A DNA stretch of 64,000 nt, taken from positions 620,001 through 684,000 of the forward strand of contig JACRNY010000001.1 in NCBI GenBank assembly GCA_016214695.1, written 5' to 3'. The first letter of the stretch is position 1; each line of letters starts with the position of its first letter. The stretch comes from Nitrosomonadales bacterium (GTDB taxonomy: Bacteria; Pseudomonadota; Gammaproteobacteria; Burkholderiales; Gallionellaceae). The notes beneath the pieces were generated by a model. The model made no database searches, was not told where the DNA came from, and saw nothing but the letters and a program-made list of their open reading frames with translations. Made by a program: the position numbers and the translations under genes. Of the stretch, positions 36,267 to 46,425 are shown one piece after another.

Positions 36267-37217
36267 CTATTGAAATGCAGGCGGGGCCAGAAGAGTGATG
36301 ACCACATTCCCCTTCTTGTGCCCCTGATCCACATAGCGGTGAGCTTCCACGATCTGCTCCAGCGGATAGCGCCGGTCGATGACCGACCGCAGTTTTCCGG
36401 CTTCGATATAGTCTTTGAGGGTTAGCAGATCGGCGACATGGATCTTCATGCTGGTGCCCGAATCGGTCAGGACGTTCAGATACCTGCCGGTCCGGGTCAG
36501 CGAGCCTTTGACGCGCGAACGGGAAAGTTTTCCGACCGCATCGAAGATCACATCGTAGCGCTCGCCGTTGCGGGTGAAATCCGTGGTCGTGTAATCGATG
36601 ACTTCATCCGCGCCCAGCGACCTCACCATCTCCAGATTTGCGGCACTGCACACCCCGGTGACTTCGGCCCCGAAGACCTTGGCAAGTTGCACCGCAAAAG
36701 TCCCCACACTGCCGGAAGCGCCGTAAACAAGGACTTTCCGGCCGGGCTGCACATTCGCCTTCCGGAGGATATGCAACGCGGTGATCGCGCCGTTGGGGAC
36801 GGCGGCGGCTTCCTCGTGTGACATATTGGCCGGCTTGATCGCCAGCGCCCAATCCTCCGGCAGGCATATATATTCAGCATGAGCCCCGAACCTCATCTCG
36901 GTCGCGCCGAACACCTGGTCGCCCTTGCTGAATCGGGTCACATCCTTGCCGACCGCCTCGATCTCGCCCGACAACTCCATCCCCAGAATCTTTCTTCTGG
37001 GACCGGTGAAGCCCACCGCTATCCACATGAAGGGCTTGACCAGCAAGTCCAGCGCCCCCATCCCCGGCCTGAAACCCCGGATCTTGGTATCGCCGATATG
37101 CACTGTGGTCGCATGGATCTTGATCAATACCTCGTTGCTCTGCGGGACCGGCTTTTCAACCTCTTCAAGACGAAGCACTTCCGGCGGCCCATATTTCGTG
37201 CAGATGACTGCTTTCAT
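36267..37217 (-). CDS. Zinc-independent MDR oxidoreductase (quinone-oxidoreductase type)
   Basis: A 316-residue NAD(P)H-dependent medium-chain reductase. The N-terminal GroES-like domain lacks zinc cysteines. The Rossmann motif [19 protein letters not shown] is near residues 143-161. A GGATT-type site (AGGATTCC) precedes the ATG. The substrate is probably an unsaturated carbonyl or quinone. Nothing in the neighbourhood fixes the pathway. Confidence 0.88.
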   Translation of the reverse strand: MKAVICTKYGPPEVLRLEEVEKPVPQSNEVLIKIHATTVHIGDTKIRGFRPGMGALDLLVKPFMWIAVGFTGPRRKILGMELSGEIEAVGKDVTRFSKGDQVFGATEMRFGAHAEYICLPEDWALAIKPANMSHEEAAAVPNGAITALHILRKANVQPGRKVLVYGASGSVGTFAVQLAKVFGAEVTGVCSAANLEMVRSLGADEVIDYTTTDFTRNGERYDVIFDAVGKLSRSRVKGSLTRTGRYLNVLTDSGTSMKIHVADLLTLKDYIEAGKLRSVIDRRYPLEQIVEAHRYVDQGHKKGNVVITLLAPPAFQ

Positions 37218-37389
37218 CGGAATCCTCCTTGCGGCTCAGGAAAGATACTGCGCGCTATTTTGTCACTGCCAATAATCTCGACTTTCACACCTTATGTCGT
37301 TAGAGCTTCTCAGTTAAATCGCTTTAGGGTCAAAAGGGTTCAGCGTCGCATTTGATCTTGAACGTCTGCAAAGGTCAAAAAACCGTCCC

Positions 37390-38046
37390 TCAAATCTCCT
37401 CAACCGCTCTCTCCATCGGGAACCGCGACTTCGGCAGCTTGGCATTGAAATCATCCGCGCCGCGATAGCCCAGTGCTGCGATCACCACGCTGGTCAGGCC
37501 TTGCTCGCGCAGGCCGAGTTCTTCGTTGAGGATGCGCGGGTCGAAACCTTCGATTGGGGTGGCGTCGATCTCCAGGGTGGCGGCGCCCAGCAGCAGGGTG
37601 CCGAGGGCGAGGTACACCTGCTTTTCCATCCAGTGTTGCGTGTCTTTGAGGTCGTAGCGGTGCATGTTGGTATAGAAGCTGCGGCCCTTGCTTTGCGCGG
37701 CCTTGCTCTCCGGCGTGGGGTAGCGTCCGTCGGCATCTTCCTGTGCGAGCAGGCTGGCGAGGTGGGCATCGTCCATGGTGGTACGGGCGCAGAATACGAT
37801 GACGTGGGAGGCGTTGAGTATCTTGGGGCCGTTGTTTGCATAGACGCCGTACTGCGCGGCCTTGGCGACGCGCGCCTTGCCTGCGTCACTGGAGGCGATG
37901 ATGAAGTGCCAGGGTTGCGAGTTGATCGACGAGGGGGAGTATCTGAGCAGGGTCTTGAGTTGTTCGATCTGCTCTGCGGGTATCTTGCGCGAAGGGTCGT
38001 AGGCTTTGCAGGTGTGGCGGCTCAGGGCGATGCGGGCGATGTCCAT
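37390..38046 (-). CDS. NfsB-type NAD(P)H nitroreductase
   Basis: A 218-residue FMN enzyme. SRHTCKAYDPSRKIP with SINSQPWHF gives the FMN-binding residues at the N-terminus; the C-terminal end GYRGADDFNAKLPKSRF is typical of NfsB/NfnB proteins. It reduces nitro compounds and quinones by two electrons. It is a lone gene; the neighbours are a reductase and a DUF1415 gene. Confidence 0.92.
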   Translation of the reverse strand: MDIARIALSRHTCKAYDPSRKIPAEQIEQLKTLLRYSPSSINSQPWHFIIASSDAGKARVAKAAQYGVYANNGPKILNASHVIVFCARTTMDDAHLASLLAQEDADGRYPTPESKAAQSKGRSFYTNMHRYDLKDTQHWMEKQVYLALGTLLLGAATLEIDATPIEGFDPRILNEELGLREQGLTSVVIAALGYRGADDFNAKLPKSRFPMERAVEEI

Positions 38047-38087
38047 GAATGGCTCCGGGGTCGGGGGTGGTCATGGCTTAAGGATAC

Positions 38088-38214
38088 CGTCATTCCCGTC
38101 CTTCGGCACGGACAGGCGGGAATACAGTTATCAACAAGGCCTGCGAAGCAGGACAAAACCAACTGCATTTTGAATAAATGCACTGGACACCGGCCTGCGC
38201 CGGTGTGACGGGTG
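38088..38214. repeat. Fragments of dispersed palindromic repeats
   Basis: The gap between the nitroreductase and DUF1415 genes contains CATTCCCGTCC with a facing GGCGGGAAT, and a second hairpin ACCGGCCTGCGCCGGT at about 38190-38205. Such short GC-rich palindromes are common dispersed intergenic elements in proteobacteria. They could act as terminators for the DUF1415 gene. Confidence 0.5.
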
Positions 38215-38787
38215 TTATTTATTGTGTTTCTGCACTTCCGCCAGCCCCAACGCATTCCAGCCCTCATGCCCCAGCTTGCGCATGGTCTCCATGTTCTTCT
38301 CGAAGATGGTCTCGGCCTCGGGGAACGCCGCCACCGCTTCGTCGATGCTGTCTTCGCGGATCAGGTGCAGCGTGGGATAGGGAGAACGGTTGGTGAAATT
38401 GGTGATGTCGTCCAGCTCGGTGTCGGCGAACTGGTATTGCGGGTGCATGCTCGCCACTTGCAACTCGCCCGCCAGGCCTACCTCTTCCAGCAAGGCATCC
38501 ACCACTTCGAGAAAATCGTTGTAGTCGAGGAAGTCGGTGAGCACATGCGGGTGGATCAGCAGCGTGGTGTCGATCTTCTCGCGGCTGGCTTCCGCCAACA
38601 CTTCCAGTTCGCGCTGCACATCGGCCAGCAGCTCATCCGCTGTTTGCGCCGCGCTGACGAAATAGCGTATCTGGCCTTTGACGTGTACGCCCTTGGCGAA
38701 CGGGCAGAGGTTGAGGCCGATCACGGCCTTCTCCAGCCAGAGTTTGGTGGCGGCGATGGCTTGGTCGTTGGTTACGGTTGAGTTCAT
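38215..38787 (-). CDS. DUF1415-family protein
   Basis: A 190-residue cytoplasmic protein. It is recognised by the N-terminal WLEKAVIGLNLCPFAKGVHV block, the middle TTLLIHPHVLTDFLDYNDFL and FTNRSPYPTLHLIRE. The function is not known. It lies downstream of rhlE on the same strand, separated by two hairpins. Confidence 0.88.
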   Translation of the reverse strand: MNSTVTNDQAIAATKLWLEKAVIGLNLCPFAKGVHVKGQIRYFVSAAQTADELLADVQRELEVLAEASREKIDTTLLIHPHVLTDFLDYNDFLEVVDALLEEVGLAGELQVASMHPQYQFADTELDDITNFTNRSPYPTLHLIREDSIDEAVAAFPEAETIFEKNMETMRKLGHEGWNALGLAEVQKHNK

Positions 38788-38805
38788 TTTGGAGCTCCGA
38801 TTGAG

Positions 38806-38831
38806 CCCCTCTCCCGCAGGCGGGAGAGGGG
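38806..38831. repeat. Palindromic hairpin CCCCTCTCCCG / CGGGAGAGGGG
   Basis: Eleven-base perfect arms with a four-base loop, 19 bases upstream of the DUF1415 start. It is of the same class as the hairpin at 38948. No T-run follows on the leftward strand, so it is more likely a dispersed repeat than a terminator. Confidence 0.6.
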
Positions 38832-38947
38832 TTGGGGTTAACCAGCCACTTGGTTGACGTCTTTTGGCAACCTAGTGGAATGGCTAGCTGTTTCATCAGA
38901 GGGGTGTTCATACGGAGTAGCGCGCACTCATCGCCCCTCATCCCCGG

Positions 38948-38973
38948 CCCTTCTCCCGCTTGCGGGAGAAGGG
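38948..38973 (-). repeat. Palindromic hairpin just past rhlE
   Basis: Arms CCCTTCTCCCGC and GCGGGAGAAGGG face each other five bases after the rhlE stop, with a TT centre. It probably stabilises or ends the rhlE transcript. It closely resembles the hairpin at 38806-38831, which supports a dispersed family. Confidence 0.6.
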
Positions 38974-38977
38974 AGCA

Positions 38978-40312
38978 TTACCGACCGCGACCGCCGGAGC
39001 GGTGCTGCGCCGACGAAGGCACGCCGCCGCGACTCGCGCCGCCTGCGGGTTTGGCGCCGGTGCGCGGTGCGCCGCCGCTGCGGGGTTGTCCGCCGCTGCG
39101 CGGCTGTCCGCGTCCCTGCCCCTGGCGCTGTCCGCCACCGCGATTCTGGCCGTTCAGGATAGGCTCGGCCTTGATACGAGGGTCAGGCTCGAAGCCGGGG
39201 ATCTGCACCACGGTGATCTCGCGCTTGATGAGGCGTTCGATGTCGTGCAGCAGTTTCTTTTCGTCGATGCACACCAGCGAACTGGCTTCGCCCTCAGAGC
39301 CTGCACGGCCGGTACGGCCGATGCGGTGCACGTAATCTTCCGGCACGTTGGGCAACTCGTAGTTCACCACATGCGGCAGTTCGGCGATGTCGATGCCGCG
39401 CGCGGCGATGTCGGTCGCCACCAGTACCTGCAGCTTGGCGGTCTTGAACTCGGCCAGCGCGCGTGTGCGCGCCGCCTGGCTCTTGTTGCCGTGGATGGCC
39501 ATCGCGGGGATGCCTTCCTTGTTCAGGTGGTCGGCCAGGTTGTTGGCGCCGTGCTTGGTGCGCGTGAACACCAGCACCTGGAACCAGTTGTTGTCCTTGA
39601 TGAGTTGTGTGAGCAGTGCGCGCTTGCGTTCGCGGTCCACCGGATACACGCGCTGTTCGATCAGCTCGGCGGTCTGGTTGCGGCGCGCCACTTCGATCAG
39701 CGCCGGATTGGTCAACAGGCCGTCGGCCAGCAGCTTGATCTCGTCGGAGAAGGTGGCGGAGAACAGCAGGTTCTGGCGTTGCTTGGGTAGCACCGCGAGC
39801 ACGCGTTTGATGTCGCGGATGAAGCCCATGTCCAGCATGCGGTCGGCTTCGTCCAGCACCAGGATCTCGACATGCGAGAGGTCAACGGTCTTCTGCTGCA
39901 GGTGATCGAGCAGACGGCCCGGTGTCGCCACCAGGATGTCGACGCGGCCGTGCAGTTGCTTGATCTGGGGATTGATGTTGACGCCGCCGAACATCATCAT
40001 GGATTTGAGCGGCAGGTGTTTGCCATACAGGCGCACGCTTTCTTCCACCTGGGCGGCGAGTTCGCGTGTGGGCGTGAGCACCAGTGCGCGGATGAAATGT
40101 TTTCCCGTGACGGGTTTGGCCATCAGGCGTTGCAACAGCGGCAGGGTGAAACCGGCAGTCTTGCCGGTGCCGGTCTGCGCGCCGCCCATGAGGTCGCCGC
40201 CTTTCAGGATGACGGGGATGGCTTGCGCCTGGATGGGGGTAGGTTCGGTATAACCGCGCTCGGTGACGGCGCGAACGAGTTCTTCGGACAGGCCGAGGGA
40301 TGCAAATGACAT
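38978..40312 (-). CDS. rhlE: DEAD-box RNA helicase RhlE
   Basis: A 444-residue helicase. Q motif [11 protein letters not shown], Walker [20 protein letters not shown] (DEAD), LFSATF (SAT) and HRIGRTGR (motif VI) are all present. The C-terminal tail of about 55 residues is rich in Gly, Arg and Gln (repeated GGQPRSGG-type units), as in RhlE proteins that remodel ribosomal RNA. The start is set at MSFASLGLS (40312); an upstream in-frame codon adds seven residues without support. Confidence 0.95.
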   Translation of the reverse strand: MSFASLGLSEELVRAVTERGYTEPTPIQAQAIPVILKGGDLMGGAQTGTGKTAGFTLPLLQRLMAKPVTGKHFIRALVLTPTRELAAQVEESVRLYGKHLPLKSMMMFGGVNINPQIKQLHGRVDILVATPGRLLDHLQQKTVDLSHVEILVLDEADRMLDMGFIRDIKRVLAVLPKQRQNLLFSATFSDEIKLLADGLLTNPALIEVARRNQTAELIEQRVYPVDRERKRALLTQLIKDNNWFQVLVFTRTKHGANNLADHLNKEGIPAMAIHGNKSQAARTRALAEFKTAKLQVLVATDIAARGIDIAELPHVVNYELPNVPEDYVHRIGRTGRAGSEGEASSLVCIDEKKLLHDIERLIKREITVVQIPGFEPDPRIKAEPILNGQNRGGGQRQGQGRGQPRSGGQPRSGGAPRTGAKPAGGASRGGVPSSAQHRSGGRGR

Positions 40313-40576
40313 TTTGTTTCTTTCTGAATACAAACGGCCTGTCGTTCAATTGGAACGCCAGTCTGAGGCTGAATGAGGTGGGTGTTACGTACCGGAAGCG
40401 GCGGCAATAACTAGACTGAAACGATATTGCGGCGCGCAGTGTAACAGAGTTCAAGCCATATTATTCGCCAGTGACGGCCCCGTGCCGGCATGTGCACCTC
40501 AGAGCGTGTGGCAAAGGATGTGAAATTTGTGCATGATTCGCCCGCCACGACGAACATGCAGCATGGGAGATAGACG

Positions 40577-41422
40577 ATGTACGCCGAATTGCCGACCGAT
40601 GTGACCGACCAGGTGCTGAATGGACTATTCATCCCGCCCTGCCCGGCGACCCTCACCGCCATCATGCAGGAAGCCCGCCATCCGGAGACCAACCTGCAGA
40701 AGGTCGCCCAGCTGATCAATCAGGATGCGGGCATGGTGGCACCCTTGCTGAAACTGGCCAACTCGCCGCTGGTCGGCCTGAGAACCAAGGTGACCTCGGT
40801 GCTGCAGGCCACCAACATACTGGGGATGAAGAACACCCTGAATCTGGTGCGGAACATCGCATTGCGGCAGAGCCTCAAGGGCAACGGGCAGAGCTTCGAT
40901 AAATTCTGGGAACGATCGACCCTGACTGCGGCCGTCGCCGAGAAGTTGACTGCCGCGTTGCCCGGCATCTCCGCGGATGACGCCTACGTTGCGGCGCTGT
41001 TCCATGACTGCGGCATCCCGGTATTGATGCACAAATTCTCCGATTACAGAAAAACGGTGATGGCCGGCAACAAGGCGGGCATCCCGCTCATCGAGACGGA
41101 GAACATGCATCTGCAGACCAACCATGCCGTGGTCGGCAATATCTTGACGCGTATCTGGGGATTGCCGGCACCGGTTTACCAGGCGATCCTGTACCACCAC
41201 GATGCGACCATCTTCCAGTCGCCCAAAGACCCCGGAAGAAAAGCCGTCTGCGACCTGGCCGGTTTGATCCACATGGCCGAGTGCGTCGTCGATGAGCACT
41301 TGAACGTCATGGAGAAGGAGTGGCCCGCCATCGCAGCCACGGTGCTGGGCCACTTCGAGCTCGACGAACAGGAGTTCAACGAGCTCAAGAGCGATATGCT
41401 GGCCTATCTCGGCAGCGAGTGA
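40577..41422 (+). CDS. HDOD-domain signalling protein
   Basis: A 281-residue stand-alone HDOD protein. The helical core covers about residues 18-215: FIPPCPATLTAIMQEA, then INQDAGMVAPLLKLANSP, and ALFHDCGIPVLMHKF, where a partial HD site remains. HDOD proteins act as scaffolds in c-di-GMP and phosphorelay signalling rather than as enzymes. GGGAGATAG precedes the ATG. It is divergent from rhlE and convergent with the LRR-kinase. Confidence 0.9.
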   Translation: MYAELPTDVTDQVLNGLFIPPCPATLTAIMQEARHPETNLQKVAQLINQDAGMVAPLLKLANSPLVGLRTKVTSVLQATNILGMKNTLNLVRNIALRQSLKGNGQSFDKFWERSTLTAAVAEKLTAALPGISADDAYVAALFHDCGIPVLMHKFSDYRKTVMAGNKAGIPLIETENMHLQTNHAVVGNILTRIWGLPAPVYQAILYHHDATIFQSPKDPGRKAVCDLAGLIHMAECVVDEHLNVMEKEWPAIAATVLGHFELDEQEFNELKSDMLAYLGSE

Positions 41423-41457
41423 GCCCCGCGACTTCGCCGGATATCAAGCGGCGACGA

Positions 41458-42780
41458 CTACCGTAGCGCCTGCAACGCCCGCTCTATCTCGGCGAACAGC
41501 GGACGCGCGTTGCCATCTTCTTGCGCACAGCGCTCCTGCAAGTCTGCAATCTGTGCAAGCATCGCGCGCGAATCGTCCGTTGCCGCACAGCGCTCAAGCA
41601 ACTCCTCCAGCAGACAAGCGAATGCACGCACCTCGATGCGCTGCAGCGCTTCGGCACGCTGCCGCTCTTCCGGGACAAAGAAAGATGCCGCACCGAAGTC
41701 TCCCAGCAAGGCCTCACCCCGTTCGCCATGCAGTACGTTGTGTGCATACAGGTCCCCATGCAGGATACCCTGCGCATGCAGATGCCGTACCGCAGAGGCA
41801 ATGCCGAGAGCGATGCTTATGACGGCCATCGGGGAAAACGAGGTGCCGGCGGCATAGATGTCGCGCGTGCATGAATCAAGGCTGGGAGGACCGGCAAGAT
41901 TGCGGAAGCTGCCATCCACCAATCCCATCACCAGCGCATCTGCTTGCGCCGGATGATCGGCGATCTTGCCATGCACGCCGATCAGATTGGGATGCTCGCC
42001 AGCGCGGATGCAGGCAGCCATTTCGCTATGCGGCGATCCATCGCTGGTCAGTGCCCCCTTGAACAGCTTGACCGCGACATCGCGCCCGTTGTCGTCGCGC
42101 TGCCACTGCGCACGGTAAATGATGCCGGACGCGCCCTCGCCCAGCTTTTGCTGCAGTTGCAATTCATTCCAGCTGATCGCGGCGATCGCGGTGTGCGACA
42201 ACACTGTTTCTTCGCTTGCTGCGCACAACGGATTGCCTGCATAGGCGATCCAGGAAAGCCGCGGCAACCCGAACAGCCAGTCCGGCAAGGCAGTGAACCG
42301 GTTTGCGGCGATGCGCAGCAACTCCAGCCTGCTGCAGGCCGCCAGCGTTTGCGGCAAGGATCGCAGGCGGTTGCCCGACAGCATGAGCTTCTGCAGCTGC
42401 GTGCATTGACCCAATTCATCAGGGAGTTCGGCGATCTGATTGTCGGTGAGGATCAGCCAGCGCAATGCCGATGGCAGTGCCGCAGCAGGCACACTGCGGA
42501 TCTGATTGGCCTTGAAGCCCACCATGCCGAGTTGCGGACATTGCCCCAACACCGCCGGCAACTCGGTGAAGCGGTTGCTGGAACAGAACAGGATGCGCAG
42601 TTTGCGCAAGCGGGGCAGGTCTTCAGGCAACGATGACAGCGCGTTGCCCGACAGATCGAGGACCTCCAGCGTATCGGCAAGCGAAAATATCTCGCGGGGG
42701 AACTCGCGCAAACCGCAGGACAGATCGAGCCGGCGGCTCCCCGCCAGCTTCCCGGCGCGCAGTTGCTCCAGTACGTTCAA
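41458..42780 (-). CDS. Leucine-rich-repeat protein kinase
   Basis: A 440-residue soluble protein. Residues 15-190 hold about seven LRR units (LEVLDLSGNALSSLPEDL, LRWLILTDNQIAELPDEL, LQKLMLSGNRLRSLPQTL). Residues 205-440 form a kinase-like domain with LGEGASGIIYRA, VAVKLFKG, ILHGDLYAHNVL and LGDFGAAS. The HGD catalytic loop with DFG kept suggests an active kinase. The eukaryote-like layout is known in some proteobacteria. No secretion signal is seen. The ychF stop lies 14 bases upstream. Confidence 0.9.
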   Translation of the reverse strand: MNVLEQLRAGKLAGSRRLDLSCGLREFPREIFSLADTLEVLDLSGNALSSLPEDLPRLRKLRILFCSSNRFTELPAVLGQCPQLGMVGFKANQIRSVPAAALPSALRWLILTDNQIAELPDELGQCTQLQKLMLSGNRLRSLPQTLAACSRLELLRIAANRFTALPDWLFGLPRLSWIAYAGNPLCAASEETVLSHTAIAAISWNELQLQQKLGEGASGIIYRAQWQRDDNGRDVAVKLFKGALTSDGSPHSEMAACIRAGEHPNLIGVHGKIADHPAQADALVMGLVDGSFRNLAGPPSLDSCTRDIYAAGTSFSPMAVISIALGIASAVRHLHAQGILHGDLYAHNVLHGERGEALLGDFGAASFFVPEERQRAEALQRIEVRAFACLLEELLERCAATDDSRAMLAQIADLQERCAQEDGNARPLFAEIERALQALR

Positions 42781-42793
42781 ACGCTGCGGGAGT

Positions 42794-43885
42794 TTAGACG
42801 TTGAACAGGAAGTTCATGACGTCGCCGTCCTGCACGACGTAGTCTTTTCCCTCCACGCGCATCTTGCCCTTCTCCTTCGCGCCCGCTTCACCGCCGCAGG
42901 CGATGAAGTCGGCGTAGGAGATGGTCTGCGCGCGGATGAAGCCCTTCTCGAAGTCGGTATGGATGACACCGGCCGCTTGCGGCGCGGTATCGCCCTTGTG
43001 GATGGTCCAGGCGCGCACTTCCTTCACGCCTGCGGTGAAATAGGTCTGCAGGCCGAGCAGGTCGTAGCCGGTGCGGATCAGTTTGTTCAGGCCCGGTTCG
43101 TCCAGACCGAGGTCGGCGAGGAATTCCTTCTTGTCGGCGTCGTCGAGATCGGCCAGTTCGGCCTCGATCTTGGCGCACAGCGCAACGACCGGCGCGCCTT
43201 CTTTCGCGGCGTGCTCGCGCAACTTGTCCAGATGCGGGTTGTTCTCGAAGCCGTCTTCCAGCACGTTGCCGACATACATCGCCGGTTTGACGGTGAGCAG
43301 GCACAGCGGCTTGATGATGACCTTGTCGTCATCGCTCAGATTGAAAGTGCGCGCGGGCTTGCCTTCGTTCAGGTGCGGCAATAATTTTTCCAGCACGGCC
43401 ACCAGTTTCTGCGCATCCTTGTCGCCGGATTTTGCTTTTTTGCCGTCGCGCTGGATGGTGCGTTCCACCACGGCGAGGTCGGCCAGCGCCAGTTCGGTGA
43501 GGATGACTTCGATATCGGAGAGCGGATCGACCTTGCCTGCCACGTGCACGACGTTGGGATCGTCGAAACAGCGCACGACGTTGACGATGGCATCGGTCTC
43601 GCGGATGTTGGCGAGGAACTGGTTGCCCAGACCTTCGCCCTTGGAGGCGCCGGCGACCAGTCCGGCGATGTCGACGAACTCGACGATGGCCGGTTGCATG
43701 CGCTGCGGTTTGACGATCTTGGCCAGTTCATCCATACGCGGATCGGGCACCTCGACGATGCCGACGTTGGGCTCGATGGTGCAGAAAGGATAGTTCTCCG
43801 CCGCGATGCCCGCCTTGGTGAGCGCGTTGAACAGGGTGGATTTGCCCACGTTGGGGAGACCGACGATACCGCATTTGAGACTCAT
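42794..43885 (-). CDS. ychF: Ribosome-associated ATPase/GTPase YchF (OLA1 family)
   Basis: A 363-residue Obg-related P-loop protein. [16 protein letters not shown] is G1 and [18 protein letters not shown] is G3; the C-terminal TGS-like domain ends [22 protein letters not shown] in outline. It binds ribosomes and prefers ATP. The ATG at 43885 has AAAGGAT upstream; a longer frame to 43960 lacks support. It follows pth, as in many betaproteobacteria. Confidence 0.96.
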   Translation of the reverse strand: MSLKCGIVGLPNVGKSTLFNALTKAGIAAENYPFCTIEPNVGIVEVPDPRMDELAKIVKPQRMQPAIVEFVDIAGLVAGASKGEGLGNQFLANIRETDAIVNVVRCFDDPNVVHVAGKVDPLSDIEVILTELALADLAVVERTIQRDGKKAKSGDKDAQKLVAVLEKLLPHLNEGKPARTFNLSDDDKVIIKPLCLLTVKPAMYVGNVLEDGFENNPHLDKLREHAAKEGAPVVALCAKIEAELADLDDADKKEFLADLGLDEPGLNKLIRTGYDLLGLQTYFTAGVKEVRAWTIHKGDTAPQAAGVIHTDFEKGFIRAQTISYADFIACGGEAGAKEKGKMRVEGKDYVVQDGDVMNFLFNV

Positions 43886-43903
43886 TTTTAATCCTTTAAT
43901 AGT

Positions 43904-43965
43904 ACTGAGTACGGAGTGCTGAGTAAAAACGGAGCGCAGGTTTGCCTCAGCACTCGGCACTCAGT
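43904..43965. repeat. Inverted repeat between pth and ychF
   Basis: The 20-base arms at 43904-43923 and 43946-43965 pair at about 17 of 20 positions (ACTGAGTACGGAGTGCTGAG against its facing copy). The right arm overlaps the last codons of pth. It may lower read-through into ychF, or be a dispersed ACTGAGT-type repeat. Confidence 0.6.
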
Positions 43966-44545
43966 CCTTATTGCTATGCAATTTAAGCATCGCTGCTTCG
44001 AGTTTGCCTTCGATGATCAGCGCGGCGACATCCTGCGCGCGTTGCAGCGCCTCATCGATCAAACCCTGCTCTTCCTTGCGCGGCGCATTGAGTACGTAGT
44101 TCACCACTTCCGCGCGGTCGCCGGGATGGCCGACTCCGACGCGCAGGCGCCAGAAATCCTTTGTGCCCAGATGCGCGATGATGTCCTTCAGCCCGTTGTG
44201 TCCGCCATGACCGCCGCCCAGTTTCAGTTTGGCGCTGCCCGGCGGCAGATCGAGTTCGTCGTGCACCACCAGTATCTGCGCCGGTTCTATCTTGTAGAAC
44301 TGCGCCACTGCGCCGACCGACCGCCCGCTCACGTTCATGAAGGTCTGCGGCTTGAGCAGGTGCACTTCATGCCCGTGCAGGTTGGCCCTGGCGATCAGGC
44401 CGTGGAACTTGCTGTCCGCCTTGAAATTCGCATTGTGCAAACGCGCCAGTTCATCCACCCACCAGAATCCGGCGTTGTGGCGCGTGGCTTCGTATTCTTT
44501 GCCCGGATTACCGAGCCCGACGATGAGTTTGAATGGCTCGCTCAT
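43961..44545 (-). CDS. pth: Peptidyl-tRNA hydrolase
   Basis: A 194-residue enzyme that frees tRNA from dropped-off peptidyl-tRNA. [21 protein letters not shown] contains the catalytic His (near residue 20); [19 protein letters not shown] and [12 protein letters not shown] follow as expected. The start MSEPFK is preferred to a form six residues longer. It lies between rplY and ychF, the common order. Confidence 0.96.
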   Translation of the reverse strand: MSEPFKLIVGLGNPGKEYEATRHNAGFWWVDELARLHNANFKADSKFHGLIARANLHGHEVHLLKPQTFMNVSGRSVGAVAQFYKIEPAQILVVHDELDLPPGSAKLKLGGGHGGHNGLKDIIAHLGTKDFWRLRVGVGHPGDRAEVVNYVLNAPRKEEQGLIDEALQRAQDVAALIIEGKLEAAMLKLHSNKD

Positions 44546-44549
44546 AATG

Positions 44550-44588
44550 AAAAAACCCGCCATGCACCGTTCGATGGCATGGCGGGTT
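44550..44588 (-). terminator. Rho-independent terminator after rplY
   Basis: Arms AACCCGCCATGC and GCATGGCGGGTT form a 12-bp stem with an 11-base loop, followed leftward by six T residues. It sits between the rplY stop and the pth start and should end or attenuate the prs-rplY transcript. The T-run reaches to five bases from the pth ATG, so pth expression may depend on read-through. Confidence 0.85.
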
Positions 44589-44602
44589 GTTCCTGATGCT
44601 GT

Positions 44603-45256
44603 TTACTTCTTGGCAGCAGGCGCGGCAGCTGCAGGTGCTGCGGCAGCCGAAGCCGCTTCGGCAGCTGCAGCCTCTGCGGCGGCCTCAACGTGACCGCGCG
44701 GCACGGTGACCGTCGCCACGGCATCGCTGGCGTGGTGGTGGCCGGCGACTTCAACGCCCTTGGGCAGCTTGACGTCGGACACGTGGATGGAGTGACCCAG
44801 ATCCAGATTCGCCAGATCCACTTCGATGGCGGCCGGCAGATCGGCCGGCAGGCAGGCGATCTCCAGTTCGTTCAGCACGTGGCTGATGATGCCGCCGCCG
44901 GTCTTCACGCCGGGAGAGACTTCGGCGTTCAGGAAGTGCAACGGCACTTTCATGTGGATCTTCTTCTTCGCGTCGACGCGCTGGAAGTCGATGTGCTGGA
45001 CTTGCTGGCGGAACGGATGCATGTGGAAGTCGCGCAGCAGGACGGATTGTTTCTTGCCGTCCAGGTCCAGCGACAGGATGGAAGCGTGGAACGCTTCGTT
45101 GCGCAGTGCGTAGTACAGTGTGTTGTGATCGAGTTCGATCATGGTCGCCTCGCCGGAACCGTAGACGATGCCGGGGACGCGATTCGCTTTGCGCAGACGG
45201 CGGCTCGCACCCGTTCCTTGCACTTGGCGTGTTGTTGCTGCGATTTCGATTGCCAT
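44603..45256 (-). CDS. rplY: 50S ribosomal protein L25 (CTC form)
   Basis: A 217-residue long-form L25: the N-terminal L25 domain (to about 95) binds 5S rRNA, followed by the CTC/TL5 beta domain ([26 protein letters not shown]-type region, 113-185) and a flexible Ala-rich tail. The long form is usual in betaproteobacteria. It lies directly after prs. Confidence 0.96.
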   Translation of the reverse strand: MAIEIAATTRQVQGTGASRRLRKANRVPGIVYGSGEATMIELDHNTLYYALRNEAFHASILSLDLDGKKQSVLLRDFHMHPFRQQVQHIDFQRVDAKKKIHMKVPLHFLNAEVSPGVKTGGGIISHVLNELEIACLPADLPAAIEVDLANLDLGHSIHVSDVKLPKGVEVAGHHHASDAVATVTVPRGHVEAAAEAAAAEAASAAAAPAAAAPAAKK

Positions 45257-45337
45257 ATTACTTCTCCACTTCTAATGAAGCTCTCCGCGACCAGAGGCTT
45301 CGGGTTGTGCATCAGCCGACATGGCTGACGCGAAAAC

Positions 45338-46285
45338 TCATTCCATGAACAGCGAGCTGACCGACTCTTCCGCATTGATGCGGCGCATGGTCTCGGCCAT
45401 CAGTTCGGCCACGCTCAGCTGGCGGATACGCTTGCAGGCGCGCGCTTCCTCGCGCAACGGGATGGTGTCGGTCACCACCAGCTCGTCGATCGCCGATTTC
45501 TCGATACGCTCGATCGCCGGACCGGACAGTACCGGATGGGTACAGTAGGCGATCACGCGTTCGGCGCCTTTTTCCTTCAGCGCATTGGCCGCTTCGCACA
45601 GGGTGTTGGCGGTATCCACCATGTCGTCCATGATGATGCAGGTGCGCCCGGCGACGTCGCCGATGATGTTCATCACCTTGGCCACGTTCGGCTTGGGACG
45701 GCGCTTGTCGATGATGGCCAGATCCGACTCCAGACGCTTGGCCAGCGCGCGCGCGCGCACCACACCGCCGACGTCCGGCGAAACCACGATCAGGTTGCTG
45801 TAATTCTGCTTCCACACGTCCGACAGCAGGATGGGTGCAGCGTAGATGTTGTCCACCGGGATATCGAAGAAACCCTGGATCTGGTCGGAGTGCAGGTCCA
45901 TGGTCAGCAGGCGGTCGACACCGGCGCCGGTCAGCATGTCAGCCACCACCTTGGCGGTGATCGCCACGCGCGCGGAGCGCGGACGGCGGTCCTGGCGGGC
46001 ATAACCGAAATACGGCAGGGCGGCGGTGATACGTCCGGCGGAGGCGCGCTTGAGCGCGTCCACCATCACCATCACTTCCATCAGGCTGTCGTTGGTCGGT
46101 GCACAGGTGGATTGCAGCACGAACACGTCCTTGCCGCGCACATGCTCGAGGATCTCGACCATCACTTCACCGTCGGAGAAACGCCCCACCGTGGCGCGTC
46201 CGAGGTGGATGTGCAGGTGCTTCGCTACTTCCTGAGCGAGTTTGGGATTGGCATTACCGGTGAAGACCATCATGTCGCCGGACAT
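45338..46285 (-). CDS. prs: Ribose-phosphate pyrophosphokinase
   Basis: A 315-residue enzyme making PRPP from ribose-5-phosphate and [40 protein letters not shown] and [18 protein letters not shown] (the PRPP loop region) are all present. The ATG at 46285 with GAGG upstream is preferred over an in-frame GTG six bases earlier. It lies downstream of tRNA-Gln and may share its transcript. Confidence 0.97.
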   Translation of the reverse strand: MSGDMMVFTGNANPKLAQEVAKHLHIHLGRATVGRFSDGEVMVEILEHVRGKDVFVLQSTCAPTNDSLMEVMVMVDALKRASAGRITAALPYFGYARQDRRPRSARVAITAKVVADMLTGAGVDRLLTMDLHSDQIQGFFDIPVDNIYAAPILLSDVWKQNYSNLIVVSPDVGGVVRARALAKRLESDLAIIDKRRPKPNVAKVMNIIGDVAGRTCIIMDDMVDTANTLCEAANALKEKGAERVIAYCTHPVLSGPAIERIEKSAIDELVVTDTIPLREEARACKRIRQLSVAELMAETMRRINAEESVSSLFME

Positions 46286-46343
46286 GGTCACCTCGCAAAA
46301 TTAAAATGGGCGCGAACGCCCATCACGACCTGATTGAAGAATC

Positions 46344-46418
46344 TGGCTGGGGAGGTAGGGATCGAACCTACGAATGTCGGAATCAAAATCCGATGCCTTA
46401 CCACTTGGCGACTCCCCA
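46344..46418 (-). tRNA. tRNA-Gln (anticodon UUG)
   Basis: A 75-base tRNA on the minus strand with a TGGGGAG/CTCCCCA acceptor stem, a GGTTCGAATCC T-arm, and anticodon stem TCGGA/TCCGA around loop TTTTGAT, giving UUG. The CCA end is encoded. It sits between ispE and prs, its usual place in many betaproteobacteria. Confidence 0.96.
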
Positions 46419-46425
46419 ATAAAAC

